Position numbers and translations under genes: made by a program
DNA from: Clostridium pascui
GTDB lineage: Bacteria; Bacillota; Clostridia; Clostridiales; Clostridiaceae
Assembly: GCF_016908015.1 (NCBI RefSeq)
Contig: NZ_JAFBDB010000005.1
Span: 291,831 to 355,830, forward strand
DNA length: 64,000 nucleotides
Reading direction: 5' to 3'
Shown: positions 8,523 through 16,710 of the stretch, piece after piece
Position numbering within the stretch: the stretch's first letter is position 1
How the letters are laid out: the number at the start of each line of letters is the position of its first letter
Notes under the pieces: generated by a model
The model's input: the letters and a program-made list of their open reading frames with translations, nothing else
What the model was told of the DNA's origin: nothing
The model's database searches: none

Positions 8523-9182
8523 TTAAAAAGATTTTTTTAATAATTCTCGAGTAACTGCTGACAGTTTCATTTCAGCGGCAATCTCTTTCCCTGCCTTTTC
8601 TAAAAATTTTAGATAATCATCTATTGAAGATTGCAATTCTTCTGGTCGATTATTAAGAAGTTTCCCTCGTGTAGAATAAATTTCTCCTATCAAATCCATG
8701 TGCATCTTTTGAGCAACTCGATTAATCCAAAGTGAAATCACTTGAAACTCAGATTTATCAGAATGGCCACAGCTAGACATCATCATTAGTTTAGGCCCCT
8801 GTGCTTTTGTAGGCTTTAAGTTTTGATTTTCTTCTTTCATATCTTTTTTAGAATGAGGACTTCCTATCATTGTCATTCTATCCATAAAAACTTTTAGCAT
8901 ACCAGAAACATTCTCAAAATATACCAGTGTAGCAAATAAAATAATATCTGCCCATCCAAGAAGTGAAAGTACACTTAACATATCATCACTAATTACACAT
9001 TGCCCAGGACCTCTCTCCCAACACATGTGACAACCTCTACAGTGCTGTATTTCTTTTTCAGCTAAAAATATACTTGCAGTCTCTGCTCCTGCTTCTTTTG
9101 CTCCCATTAAAAATGCACTTACCATTACATTAGTATTACCAGCTTTACCTTTAGGACTACCATTGATTACCACGATCTTCAT
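8523..9182 (-). CDS. NAD(P)H-dependent FMN reductase, iron-sulfur flavoprotein type
   Basis: A 219-residue flavodoxin-fold protein. The N-terminus MKIVVINGSPKGKAGNTN is the FMN-phosphate loop. A compact cysteine motif, C-x2-C-x2-C-x7-C (HCRGCHMCWERGPGQCV, about residues 48-64), is that of iron-sulfur flavoproteins, where it can bind a [4Fe-4S] cluster. VYFENVSGMLKVFMDR is the usual flavin-side loop. The start at 9182 is chosen because GGAGAG lies 7 bases upstream; a longer frame to 9245 overlaps the preceding gene. The gene lies 19 bases after the HTH/DUF2087 protein gene and is probably co-transcribed with it. Role: electron transfer or reduction of quinones, nitro compounds or peroxide-related substrates (inference). 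Confidence 0.85.
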   Translation of the reverse strand: MKIVVINGSPKGKAGNTNVMVSAFLMGAKEAGAETASIFLAEKEIQHCRGCHMCWERGPGQCVISDDMLSVLSLLGWADIILFATLVYFENVSGMLKVFMDRMTMIGSPHSKKDMKEENQNLKPTKAQGPKLMMMSSCGHSDKSEFQVISLWINRVAQKMHMDLIGEIYSTRGKLLNNRPEELQSSIDDYLKFLEKAGKEIAAEMKLSAVTRELLKKSF

Positions 9183-9201
9183 TGTCACACTCTCCATTTT
9201 A

Positions 9202-10176
9202 CTATATTTTTTTATATAACTTAAAATTTTCTCCCTGACTTTCAACCCACATCTGTAAAAGTTCTTTCAAATCATCCAATTTTTCCTTTTCTGTAGCACC
9301 TTCCTGTACCTTAAGTTTTTCCACAATTTCAAATGTAAAACTGTCTTCTCCATAAATTTTCCAGTCCTCTTGTAAGTTTTTCACCTTAAATCTTCCCATA
9401 TTTAACTGAAATTTAATTCCTTCAAAGGGCTTATATAAGTTCTTACATATATCTACATAAGAATATCCTGTAGTTTTATTGTGTATTTCAATTATCCCCA
9501 TTTCTATCTCTTGCTGTTTATACTCATTAATAAGTTCTTTTTTCTCCATCTTATCCATTACATTTCCCTCACAATTCTTATAATATTTACTTCCATCCTT
9601 AGTTCTCTTTAGATAACCATAATCCACTAAATAACGGCGTATAATTGCATCGTCTTCATAAATAGGTTTAATAATCTTTTTTACTTCCATTTCCGTATAC
9701 TCTTTATTTGGCTCAAATAAATCAGTAAACCTTGGTAATAAAGCTTTTCTTTTTTCTTCCCTGGCAGGAAAGTTTCGAAGCTTAGGCTGTGTCACTGTTG
9801 GCATTTCTTCATCAGTTAACTCCATAATGGCTAAAAAAGCTCTTGCTTGTCTTGCTCTCTCTCTTAAAGCAAATCTCATGTTTCTTACTGTTGATTCTGC
9901 GCAAGCAAGTTTTACAGCAATTTCTTTATCACTATATTTATTTGATACCATCTCCAAGAATCCTTTTTGAATTTCAGTAAGTCCAGTATACTTTTTATCT
10001 AACAAAAGTAATCTTTCAATAGGATTACCATGTTCTACAATGTGAGAATTTACATCATTATCATCGTTACCTATGTTTACCCCACATATTAAGCAAATAA
10101 ATTCTGCTTTCTTGCTGTTCCAAACATATCCTCTTTTAAAATCATCTATAGTTGCATTACGAATTAATTCATTCAC
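9202..10176 (-). CDS. Multidomain regulator: Cys2His2 finger, LuxR-like HTH, DUF2087, degenerate GIY-YIG domain
   Basis: A 324-residue fusion. Residues 26-49 carry C-x2-C and H-x3-H (Cys28, Cys31, His45, His49), a likely zinc site. Residues 65-115 look like a LuxR-type HTH (GLTEIQKGFLEMVSNKYSDK, then AESTVRNMRFALRERA). Residues 135-205 are DUF2087 (FPAREEKRKALLPRFTDLF...IIRRYLVDYGYLKRTKDG). Residues 230-300 resemble a GIY-YIG fold (GIIEIHNKTTGYSYVD, then FQLNMG, LQEDWKIYGEDSFTFEIVE). The GIY and YIG tyrosine motifs read GII and YVD, so nuclease activity is doubtful. It probably regulates itself and the flavoprotein gene that follows at 19 bases. Confidence 0.78.
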   Translation of the reverse strand: MNELIRNATIDDFKRGYVWNSKKAEFICLICGVNIGNDDNDVNSHIVEHGNPIERLLLLDKKYTGLTEIQKGFLEMVSNKYSDKEIAVKLACAESTVRNMRFALRERARQARAFLAIMELTDEEMPTVTQPKLRNFPAREEKRKALLPRFTDLFEPNKEYTEMEVKKIIKPIYEDDAIIRRYLVDYGYLKRTKDGSKYYKNCEGNVMDKMEKKELINEYKQQEIEMGIIEIHNKTTGYSYVDICKNLYKPFEGIKFQLNMGRFKVKNLQEDWKIYGEDSFTFEIVEKLKVQEGATEKEKLDDLKELLQMWVESQGENFKLYKKI

Positions 10177-10245
10177 TTTTTTCTCTCCCGTCTATTATTT
10201 TCATAGACATATTAACATTATTATTTATTATTGTCAATTATACTA

Positions 10246-10278
10246 AAAAAGCGACTGGTTTTAACCAATCGCTTTTTT
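10246..10278. terminator. Terminator downstream of arsA
   Basis: A hairpin with arms AAAAAAGCGACTGGTT / AACCAATCGCTTTTTT and T-tracts on both strands follows the arsA stop. Its stem closely matches the hairpin at 12963-12992 on the other side of the ars operon. Confidence 0.8.
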
Positions 10279-10311
10279 CAACTTGCCACTTGCCATGTGG
10301 GTGGCACTATA

Positions 10312-12054
10312 CTATAAAAGTTCTAAAAGTTTTTCATCTTTAATTTCTTCCGCTTTCCATTCTATTACTGCAAAGTTGCCCTTTGAGATTTCATTAACTT
10401 TATTAATCCAAACAATCTCATTGCTAGCCTTAGCCTTAAGAATATTATTTGTAGTATTTGCAGCATATAAACTTGAATTTATTACCCACCATTTACTTTT
10501 TATACCTGCACGTTTTAAATCTTCCTCAAGCCTCATAGCTTCATAAACAGGTGTCGCTTCAGCTAAGGTTACAATTATTACTTCTGTTTCATCTGAATTT
10601 CTAAGTTTAGGTAAAAGCTTCCTAACTGATTCTGGCACATCTCCTTGTGAACGCTGTATTTCTCTATTATAGCTTTCTGTTGAATCTAACAGTAACAATG
10701 TGTGTCCTGTTGGTGCTGTATCTATAACAACTACTTCATTTTCCGATTTCTCAACAATTTGAGCAAATGCTCTAAATACAGCAATTTCTTGAGTACAAGG
10801 ACTTCTTAAGTCTTCTTCTACATATTCAATATCTTCTTCACTCATTGTTTCTCTAGCTTTGCTTAAAACTTCTTCTCTATATTTTTCTAATTCTTTTTTT
10901 TCATCTATGCTACTAATTGTAATACCATAGCTTTCATGTAAAACAAACTTCAAATGTGCTGCTGGATCTGTAGTAGTTAAATGAACTTTCTTGCCTTTCT
11001 TAGCTAAACCTAATGCAATTGTTGCAGCAATGGTAGTTTTGCCTACCCCGCCTTTACCCATTGTAAAAATAACCTTCTTATTAGAATTATATAAATCCTC
11101 TACAATAGAATTTAACTTTGGGATTTCATTAACTTGTAGTTTTTCATTAATGTACTTAATATTATCTTCTTTCAAAAAGGCTCTTATATTTTCAAGTCCT
11201 GTTACATTGTATGGTCTTAATGGAATTTTAAATGCAACCAATTTTTTTAGATGCTCTGGTATATCCCTAAGCGCCTTTTGCTGCTTGTTAAAAATATCTT
11301 TTGATAAATTATCATCAGGATTTTTAAGGATACCATTTATAACGAGAATTTGATTGTTAACCCCTATATCTTGCAATTCTTTTGATGCTCTTTCAGCTTC
11401 TTTTAATGGGGCAATTTCTGGTCTTGAAACAAGTATGAGTGTTGTTGCGCTTTCATCTGCTAATGTTTTCACTGCACTCTTATAAATCTCTTTTTTGCTT
11501 TCAAGTCCTGCTAACTGACCTAAACAGGATGCACCATGGGTGCTTTCACTAATAAAGTTACTCCATGCTGATGGTAACTGTAGCATTCTAAGTGTATGAC
11601 CTGTAGGTGCTGTATCAAATATAATATGGTCAAATTTATCCTTAACTTTTTCATCTGTAATAAAATTCGAGAATTCATTAAACGCAGCTATTTCAACAGT
11701 ACATGAGCCTGAGAGCTGTTCTTCCATATTTTTAATTACTACATCAGGAAGTTTCCCTCTATATGGACCTACCACGCTTTCTTTATATTCCCTTGCAGCT
11801 ACCTCAGGCTCAAAGTTTGCCACTATAAGGTTTGGAACTTCTTTTATCTGAACACCTTTATTGTTTAATTCTGTGTCGAAAACATCCTGTAAATTTGAAG
11901 CTGGATCCGTACTTACAAGCATTATTCTTTTCCCTTGATCTGCTAGCATAATAGCAGTTGCACAAGCTGTTGATGTCTTTCCAACTCCACCTTTTCCAGT
12001 AAAGAACAAATACTTAGTCAATTTTATATTATTAGGATTGAAACTTTCCAGCAT
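10312..12054 (-). CDS. arsA: ArsA arsenite/antimonite-stimulated ATPase (duplicated, A1-A2)
   Basis: A 580-residue tandem ATPase. Each half has a deviant Walker A motif, FFTGKGGVGKTSTA near residue 18 and FTMGKGGVGKTTIA near residue 317. Each half also has a DTAPTGHTLR/L signal-transduction motif. The three metalloid-binding cysteines seem conserved: SCTVEIAAF, HGASCLGQL and SPCTQEIAVF. ArsA normally drives an ArsB pump for As(III) or Sb(III) efflux and receives metalloid from ArsD. The ATG at 12054 (MLESFNPNN) is chosen over 12096 because GAAGGAG precedes it. arsD lies 20 bases upstream. No arsB, acr3 or arsC is in the window, so the partner pump must be encoded elsewhere. Confidence 0.93.
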   Translation of the reverse strand: MLESFNPNNIKLTKYLFFTGKGGVGKTSTACATAIMLADQGKRIMLVSTDPASNLQDVFDTELNNKGVQIKEVPNLIVANFEPEVAAREYKESVVGPYRGKLPDVVIKNMEEQLSGSCTVEIAAFNEFSNFITDEKVKDKFDHIIFDTAPTGHTLRMLQLPSAWSNFISESTHGASCLGQLAGLESKKEIYKSAVKTLADESATTLILVSRPEIAPLKEAERASKELQDIGVNNQILVINGILKNPDDNLSKDIFNKQQKALRDIPEHLKKLVAFKIPLRPYNVTGLENIRAFLKEDNIKYINEKLQVNEIPKLNSIVEDLYNSNKKVIFTMGKGGVGKTTIAATIALGLAKKGKKVHLTTTDPAAHLKFVLHESYGITISSIDEKKELEKYREEVLSKARETMSEEDIEYVEEDLRSPCTQEIAVFRAFAQIVEKSENEVVVIDTAPTGHTLLLLDSTESYNREIQRSQGDVPESVRKLLPKLRNSDETEVIIVTLAEATPVYEAMRLEEDLKRAGIKSKWWVINSSLYAANTTNNILKAKASNEIVWINKVNEISKGNFAVIEWKAEEIKDEKLLELL

Positions 12055-12074
12055 TTCTCCACGCTCCTTCTTTA

Positions 12075-12449
12075 TTAGCAGCATCCATCTTCGCAATTAC
12101 AACTTTTAGGTTTCATCTTTTTTATTGAAACTTTAAGGTAATTCTCTGGAATATCTAGCATTTTACAAAACTCTTCGTTAGTTGGATATGATTTAGTTTT
12201 AACCACTTCTCCATCAACAAGTGTTACTGGTAGTACATCTACTCCTTCACTATTTAGCAAATCATTGATAAGCTTATTATCTACAAAGGCTTGTGGGTTA
12301 TTTGTTAAATTATATCTTTCAACAATAACTCCATTGCTCTTTAAATTATTCAATACAGTCGATACTCTAAGCAGCTGCGGATCAATAACAGGTCCACAAA
12401 CTCCAGTAGAACAGCACATAGCAGGATCAAAAATAATCATCTTTTTCAT
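12075..12449 (-). CDS. arsD: ArsD arsenic metallochaperone
   Basis: A 124-residue protein with the ArsD start MKKMIIFDPAMCCSTGVCGP, which carries the Cys-Cys pair and a third Cys that bind As(III) and pass it to ArsA. The DPQLLRVSTVLNNLKSNGV and NNPQAFVDN segments are typical. The C-terminus has additional vicinal cysteines (SCNCEDGCC). The ATG at 12449 is preferred over 12458 because AAGGAG lies 9 bases before it. Its start overlaps the arsR stop region and arsA follows closely, giving an arsR-arsD-arsA operon. Confidence 0.93.
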   Translation of the reverse strand: MKKMIIFDPAMCCSTGVCGPVIDPQLLRVSTVLNNLKSNGVIVERYNLTNNPQAFVDNKLINDLLNSEGVDVLPVTLVDGEVVKTKSYPTNEEFCKMLDIPENYLKVSIKKMKPKSCNCEDGCC

Positions 12450-12462
12450 AATATACATCTCC

Positions 12463-12792
12463 TTAACTTTCTTTACATTGACATTTTGATTTATCTTTGC
12501 AAATACAATCCTCTGTATCTGTTACAAGATTCATAAGAAATAACATTAACTTACTACAGTTACAACTATTTAAAGAATAATAACTCCATAATCCTTCTTT
12601 TCTACACTGAACAATGCCACAATCAATTAAAACCTTCATATGGTGAGAAAGCGTAGGTTGAGTAAAATTAAAATTCTCTAATATATCACAAGCACATTTT
12701 TCTCCACAGGATAATATATCAATTATTCTAAGTCTGCTAGAGTCTGAAAGTGCCTTGAATATTTTTGCATTATCATCATAATTTAAATTCAC
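12463..12792 (-). CDS. arsR: ArsR/SmtB family arsenic-responsive repressor
   Basis: A 109-residue winged-helix repressor starting with GTG behind AAGGAG. The DNA-binding part reads FTQPTLSHHMKVLIDCGIV and the wing RKEGLWSYYSL. A metalloid site is likely formed by Cys29, Cys33 and Cys35 (LSCGEKCACDIL), a variant of the ELCVCDL site of ArsR proteins. The tail is unusually cysteine-rich (CNCSK, CICKDKSKCQCKES) and may give extra metal sites. It is the first gene of the ars operon and very probably represses it. Confidence 0.92.
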   Translation of the reverse strand: MNLNYDDNAKIFKALSDSSRLRIIDILSCGEKCACDILENFNFTQPTLSHHMKVLIDCGIVQCRKEGLWSYYSLNSCNCSKLMLFLMNLVTDTEDCICKDKSKCQCKES

Positions 12793-12802
12793 CTAACCAC
12801 TC

Positions 12803-12856
12803 CTTATATAGATATATATCTATATATAATATAGAACACTATCTATGTATAGTCAA
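12803..12856 (-). promoter_or_regulatory. ars operon promoter with ArsR-type operator
   Basis: The minus strand shows TTGACT (12851-12856), a 17-base spacer and TATATT (12828-12833). Directly downstream is a perfect palindromic stretch, ATATAGATATATATCTATAT, which suits binding of an ArsR dimer between the -10 element and the GTG start. The rest of the 300-base gap up to aroD holds the aroD terminator and an imperfect GCGTAG/CTACGC pairing of unknown meaning. Confidence 0.75.
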
Positions 12857-12962
12857 TATTTCTTATACAATTTAACATAACATTAACCATTATATCTATT
12901 ATTCTCTATGTATACTTAATATATGCAACTAACCTTTATTTGTTTTCACATTATTTAAACAT

Positions 12963-12992
12963 AAAAAGGCGATTGGTTCTAACCAATCACCT
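12963..12992 (-). terminator. Terminator downstream of aroD
   Basis: On the minus strand GGTGATTGGTT-AG-AACCAATCGCC is followed by TTTTTAT. The stem is nearly the same as the one at 10246-10278. A longer imperfect arm (GCGTAGGGATCC ... CTACGCGG, 13000-13080) lies just upstream. Confidence 0.7.
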
Positions 12993-13101
12993 CTTGCCGC
13001 GTAGATGCACCATTTTAAGAATCTAGAGTTTTTATTCAACCACAGGAGTTTTTATCCTTAGGATCCCTACGCAATACACCCTTATGTTTTGTACTAATTA
13101 G

Positions 13102-13866
13102 TTATTTCGAGTATTTATGTATTAACTGCAATCCATCGTATAAATCTTCTACACCTATTTGTCCAGGAGCTGATGCCTTTTTAGCTGCACCAAATGTCAA
13201 TGCAGAACCAAATACTTCTCCTGATAAACGGCTTATGACACCCATTCCTGACATAGACATTGTAATTATAGGTCTATCTGCATATTTTTCCGACATAATT
13301 ACTGTAGCTTCTAATAATTCTAGAACATCTAGTTTTGATTTTGGCATTACTGCAATTTTAGGAATATCTGCGCCTAGGTCTTGCATTTTTCTTAAGCGGT
13401 AAATTATATCATCTTTAGATGGTGTTTTTCCAAAATCATGATTTGAAGCAATAACTTTTACTCCTGAGCTATGTGCACTTTTAATAATATCTTTTACAAT
13501 CTCATCTCCTGTAAATGCTTCAACATCTACCATATCGACTAGTCCTGTTGCTGCTACTGCTTTATTTAACTTATCATATGTTTTAAAATCAATTGCCTTT
13601 TCTCCACCCTCTTTAGAAGTACGAAAAGTAAATATTAACGGAATATTGTTTAAAGCAGTTACTAAATCCTTCAAAACATCTTTGACCTTTTCTATCTCAA
13701 AAACATCATTAAACCAATCTACTCTCCATTCTGCAACATCTACGTGTATATTAGCAAAGCTTAAAGCTTGTTCAATTATTTCTTCTTTAGTTTTTCCTGC
13801 TATGGATATACAAATTTTAGGAATACCGTCACCTATTACTACATTTTTTATCTTTACTGTATTCAT
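13102..13866 (-). CDS. aroD: Type I 3-dehydroquinate dehydratase
   Basis: A 254-residue enzyme of the shikimate pathway that dehydrates 3-dehydroquinate to 3-dehydroshikimate through a Schiff base. His143 (VIASNHDFGKTP) and Lys170 (ADIPKIAVMPKS) match the catalytic pair of the class I enzymes. The EWRVDWF strand and FTFRTSKEGG loop also fit. The C-terminus has SMSGMGVISRLSGEVFGSA, then ASAPGQI for the substrate carboxylate loop. A strong AGGAGG precedes the ATG. The MATE transporter gene lies 62 bases upstream on the same strand. No other aro gene is close by. Confidence 0.95.
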   Translation of the reverse strand: MNTVKIKNVVIGDGIPKICISIAGKTKEEIIEQALSFANIHVDVAEWRVDWFNDVFEIEKVKDVLKDLVTALNNIPLIFTFRTSKEGGEKAIDFKTYDKLNKAVAATGLVDMVDVEAFTGDEIVKDIIKSAHSSGVKVIASNHDFGKTPSKDDIIYRLRKMQDLGADIPKIAVMPKSKLDVLELLEATVIMSEKYADRPIITMSMSGMGVISRLSGEVFGSALTFGAAKKASAPGQIGVEDLYDGLQLIHKYSK

Positions 13867-13927
13867 ATTGACCTCCTTAAAGTAGAGGCTTATTCAGCCT
13901 CCGAATTCATTCTATCTTATTATAAAA

Positions 13928-15325
13928 TTATATTCCCCTCTCCAATTTACATGAATCATCTGATTTTATTAAAACAAACCCCTTCCATTTTCCATTCCTA
14001 AATCTTAAATAATACAAAATTCCTCTAACAAACCAATCTATATACATTCCGAGCCAAACTCCTATAAGTCCCATTTTAAGAGGAATTCCTAAAACATACC
14101 CCATAGTAATTCTAAATACCCACATTCCTATTATAGATGTAACCATTGTATACTTTGCATCTCCTGCTGCTTTAAGTCCAGCAGGCAAAACAAATGAAAC
14201 AGACCATAAAGGTATAAATAACGCATTTACCTTTAAAAGATTTGATGTTAATAAAATTATATCTTTATTACTTGTATAAAGTGAAGCTAATATCCTTGAG
14301 AAAGGAGCTGATAAAGCACCTAATATAACTAAGCATACAGTTGATGCTTTGGTAAGATACGATAAGCATTTCTCAGCCTCGTTACTATCTCCCCTCCCCA
14401 TATACTGACCAACAATGGCAATTGCAGCAATACTTAGAGAATTCCCTGGTATATTAAGCATATTAGCAATAGAGTTTCCAATAGCATTAGAAGCTATGGA
14501 TACTGTACCCATACTTACAATAAAAATTTGTGTAATAAGCTTTCCTCCATTAAAGAGCAGTGACTCCACACTAGCTGGAACTCCTACTCCAAATATAGGT
14601 TTTAGTAATTCCTTATTAAACTTGAACTTAAATACTTTAGTAAGCTTTATAATTCTTGTTCCTCTAAATAAAACAATTAGTAGAATAATTGCACCAGTTA
14701 CTCTTGCAATAGCAATTCCAAGTGCCGCTCCCTTTATACCCATGCTAGGAATATTTATATTAAAATGGTCATTTTTTATATATAACCCGTAAATTAATGG
14801 ATAACTTAAAATTACATTTATAATATTCATGAACATTGTGATTTTCATAGGTGTTTTAGTATCGCCTGATCCTCTGAGGACTCCATTTGCAATTAGATTT
14901 AGTGTTACCATGGGATAAGTCAGAAGAGTTATTCCTAAATATATATAAGCATTATTTATAACTTTTCCCTCTGCTTTACCAAAAAGTGTGCTTATGATAG
15001 GTTTACGAAATATCCATATAGAAATTGTTACAATAAAAGATATTATTAATCCAGAGTATAACGCTTGTTTCATAGACTCATTTGCAAGTTTATTATTTTG
15101 TTGTCCTATATACTGAGCCACGACAACAGTTCCTCCTACGGCTAATGCAGAGAAGAAAGCAATAAATATGTTGTTAATTGAGTCTACCATACCAATTGCC
15201 GAAACCGCTTCTTTTCCAATATGGCCAGCCATAATAGTATTTACCATGCCAAGAGACATTACAAATACTTGCTCAGTTAAGATAGGTATTGCTAAATATG
15301 CAACATCTTTCCTTATTAATTTCAA
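13928..15325 (-). CDS. MATE family multidrug/Na+ antiporter
   Basis: A polytopic transporter of about 465 residues and 12 helices. It has the duplicated MATE halves, with IPILTEQVFVMSLGMVNTIM at the start and PILFGVGVPASVESL-type sequence at mid-protein. The start is placed at a TTG (KLIRKDVAYLAIP) because AAGAAGGG lies 6-7 bases before it; the ATG at 15370 has no ribosome binding site. MATE proteins export cationic drugs or metabolites with Na+ or H+. The substrate is unknown. aroD follows 61 bases downstream without a clear terminator between. Confidence 0.87.
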   Translation of the reverse strand: MKLIRKDVAYLAIPILTEQVFVMSLGMVNTIMAGHIGKEAVSAIGMVDSINNIFIAFFSALAVGGTVVVAQYIGQQNNKLANESMKQALYSGLIISFIVTISIWIFRKPIISTLFGKAEGKVINNAYIYLGITLLTYPMVTLNLIANGVLRGSGDTKTPMKITMFMNIINVILSYPLIYGLYIKNDHFNINIPSMGIKGAALGIAIARVTGAIILLIVLFRGTRIIKLTKVFKFKFNKELLKPIFGVGVPASVESLLFNGGKLITQIFIVSMGTVSIASNAIGNSIANMLNIPGNSLSIAAIAIVGQYMGRGDSNEAEKCLSYLTKASTVCLVILGALSAPFSRILASLYTSNKDIILLTSNLLKVNALFIPLWSVSFVLPAGLKAAGDAKYTMVTSIIGMWVFRITMGYVLGIPLKMGLIGVWLGMYIDWFVRGILYYLRFRNGKWKGFVLIKSDDSCKLERGI

Positions 15326-15448
15326 TGTTTTTCCCTTCTTACTTATATTGATATCAAATTCTATATACATTATACATCAAATAAAGCAATTTTATTAAAC
15401 CACTGAAAAAATTTACATTTTTTTATTAAGTATTTGTCTCATATACAA

Positions 15449-15485
15449 AATAATAACTGCTACAAAATTTTTAGCAGTTATTATT
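15449..15485. terminator. Terminator downstream of the YdbC-like gene
   Basis: A perfect 13-bp stem (AATAATAACTGCT / AGCAGTTATTATT) with an A/T-rich 11-nt loop lies 6 bases after the minus-strand stop. Confidence 0.75.
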
Positions 15486-15491
15486 AATCAT

Positions 15492-15731
15492 CTATTCTAT
15501 ATCTAATTCATCAAGGTCAATTCCATTTAAAATTTCCTTAAGTTCTTTTAGTTCTTCTTTATTTAATGTGATTCCCTTTCCCATTTTTTCGTGATTTTCA
15601 TCCCACTCACGAATATCCACTTTTGGCTTTTTCTTATTCCAAGTCATCACATTGACTTCTCTTTTCCAACCTTTTGTACTTTCTGATATGACCCCTAAAT
15701 TTTGTTTAATATCAAATTTAAAATCTGCCAC
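15492..15731 (-). CDS. YdbC/PC4-like single-stranded nucleic-acid-binding protein
   Basis: A 79-residue protein of the YdbC (bacterial PC4-like) family. Characteristic stretches are FKFDIKQNLGVISESTKGWK and KVDIREWDENHEKMGKGITL, followed by a terminal helix NKEELKELKEILNGID. PC4-like proteins bind single-stranded DNA as dimers and are thought to act in transcription or repair. The GTG at 15731 (VADFKF) is chosen since GAGGAG lies 8 bases before it. The gene is 14 bases after ywbE-like and is co-transcribed with it. Confidence 0.88.
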   Translation of the reverse strand: MADFKFDIKQNLGVISESTKGWKREVNVMTWNKKKPKVDIREWDENHEKMGKGITLNKEELKELKEILNGIDLDELDIE

Positions 15732-15745
15732 TATTAACACTCCTC

Positions 15746-15940
15746 TTAAGTTATTATTTGCTGAACTCTTCCAACTATACCATCTTCAAGCATAACTTTA
15801 ATTCCATGATGATGGTTTGGTGAATTAGTAAGTATTTTTTTAACTATTCCTTCAGTTAGTTTGCCTGTGCGTTGATCTTGCTTTTGCACAACCAAAACCT
15901 TTAATCCTATTTTTATATTTGCTCTATTAGTTCCATCCAT
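15746..15940 (-). CDS. YwbE family protein (DUF2196)
   Basis: A 64-residue protein matching the YwbE family almost end to end: DGTNRANIKIGLKVLVVQKQ, then RTGKLTEGIVKKILTNSPNH, then HHHGIKVMLEDGIVGRVQ. The His-rich NHHHGIK turn is conserved in the family. Function is unknown; the fold resembles small KOW/SH3-like barrels. It is the first gene of a two-gene unit with the YdbC-like protein. Confidence 0.92.
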   Translation of the reverse strand: MDGTNRANIKIGLKVLVVQKQDQRTGKLTEGIVKKILTNSPNHHHGIKVMLEDGIVGRVQQIIT

Positions 15941-16050
15941 AATTTTATTCCCTCATATTCTTTGTAGTCTTTTCTTATTTATACCGCTATTTATTATAAC
16001 ATAGTTATCATATAATTGTATCTCTAAGGTGTAATTTCCCTCAAATAATA

Positions 16051-16075
16051 AAAGCCCTTGAAAACTCAAGGACTT
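16051..16075 (-). terminator. Terminator of the flavodoxin-like gene
   Basis: On the minus strand AGTCCTTGA-GTTT-TCAAGGGCT is followed by TTTATTATTTG, 14 bases after the stop. Confidence 0.8.
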
Positions 16076-16088
16076 AACATTTTGCATT

Positions 16089-16634
16089 CTATATCTTATT
16101 TATACATTGAACAATAGGTTCAATAGACTTTTTATCTGTCCAATCAACTGGCTTATCATAACATTCTAATAATCCTTTAACATCCCCAGTAATTTCGTCT
16201 TCCTTCATTCTTTTTAACTTCATTTTAAGTGCATTCATCATCATTTTATCAACAAAATCCAATTTTTCATAATTGAAAGCACCTCTTAAATAGAAGAAAT
16301 TTATTTTTTCCCTTATCTCCTCTTTAAAGTTCGCATTAAAAACCTTATTAATATCATCTGCCCTTTCAGGTGTACATCCTACTGCAAATACTATGATTTT
16401 CTTTTCCATAAGTTTTTTGATGTTATCAGTAATTATCTTAACTCCACTAATTCCAACTGCATGTAAAGAACCGCCAAAAACTATGGTGTCATATTTGTTT
16501 AAGTCATCAGCTTTTACTTTAGAGCTTTCAAGTAAATCTGCATTTACCACGCTGGCTATCCACTCTGCATAACGTTTTGTGCTTCCATACTTGGATTTAT
16601 AAATTACAAGGATTTTTTTAGTTTGTTCTGACAT
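16089..16634 (-). CDS. Flavodoxin domain protein (HemG-like, Flavodoxin_5)
   Basis: A 181-residue protein. The N-terminal FMN loop is ILVIYKSKYGSTKRYAEWIA; the second loop is DTIVFGGSLHAVGISG, and the third FAVGCTPERADD. The later part (FYLRGAFNYEKLDFVDKMMMNALKMKL) fits the long-chain flavodoxin-like family that includes protoporphyrinogen oxidase HemG. In clostridia most members are general redox proteins of unknown partner, and no haem genes are nearby. It has its own ribosome binding site (GGTGGGGGA) and terminator. Confidence 0.87.
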   Translation of the reverse strand: MSEQTKKILVIYKSKYGSTKRYAEWIASVVNADLLESSKVKADDLNKYDTIVFGGSLHAVGISGVKIITDNIKKLMEKKIIVFAVGCTPERADDINKVFNANFKEEIREKINFFYLRGAFNYEKLDFVDKMMMNALKMKLKRMKEDEITGDVKGLLECYDKPVDWTDKKSIEPIVQCINKI

Positions 16635-16710
16635 AATTTATTCCCCCACCTTCAATATATAATATATTATATATTAAATTACTTAATATCTCCAATATCT
16701 TAAGCATACT

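Noticed and set aside
10991..11353. Open frame opposite arsA
   Set aside because: Shadow of arsA with low-complexity hydrophobic translation and no start signal.
12993..13085. Possible T-box or other riboswitch between aroD and arsR
   Set aside because: A GCGTAG/CTACGC pairing is visible, but there is no T-box core motif, and the position is downstream of aroD rather than upstream of a gene.
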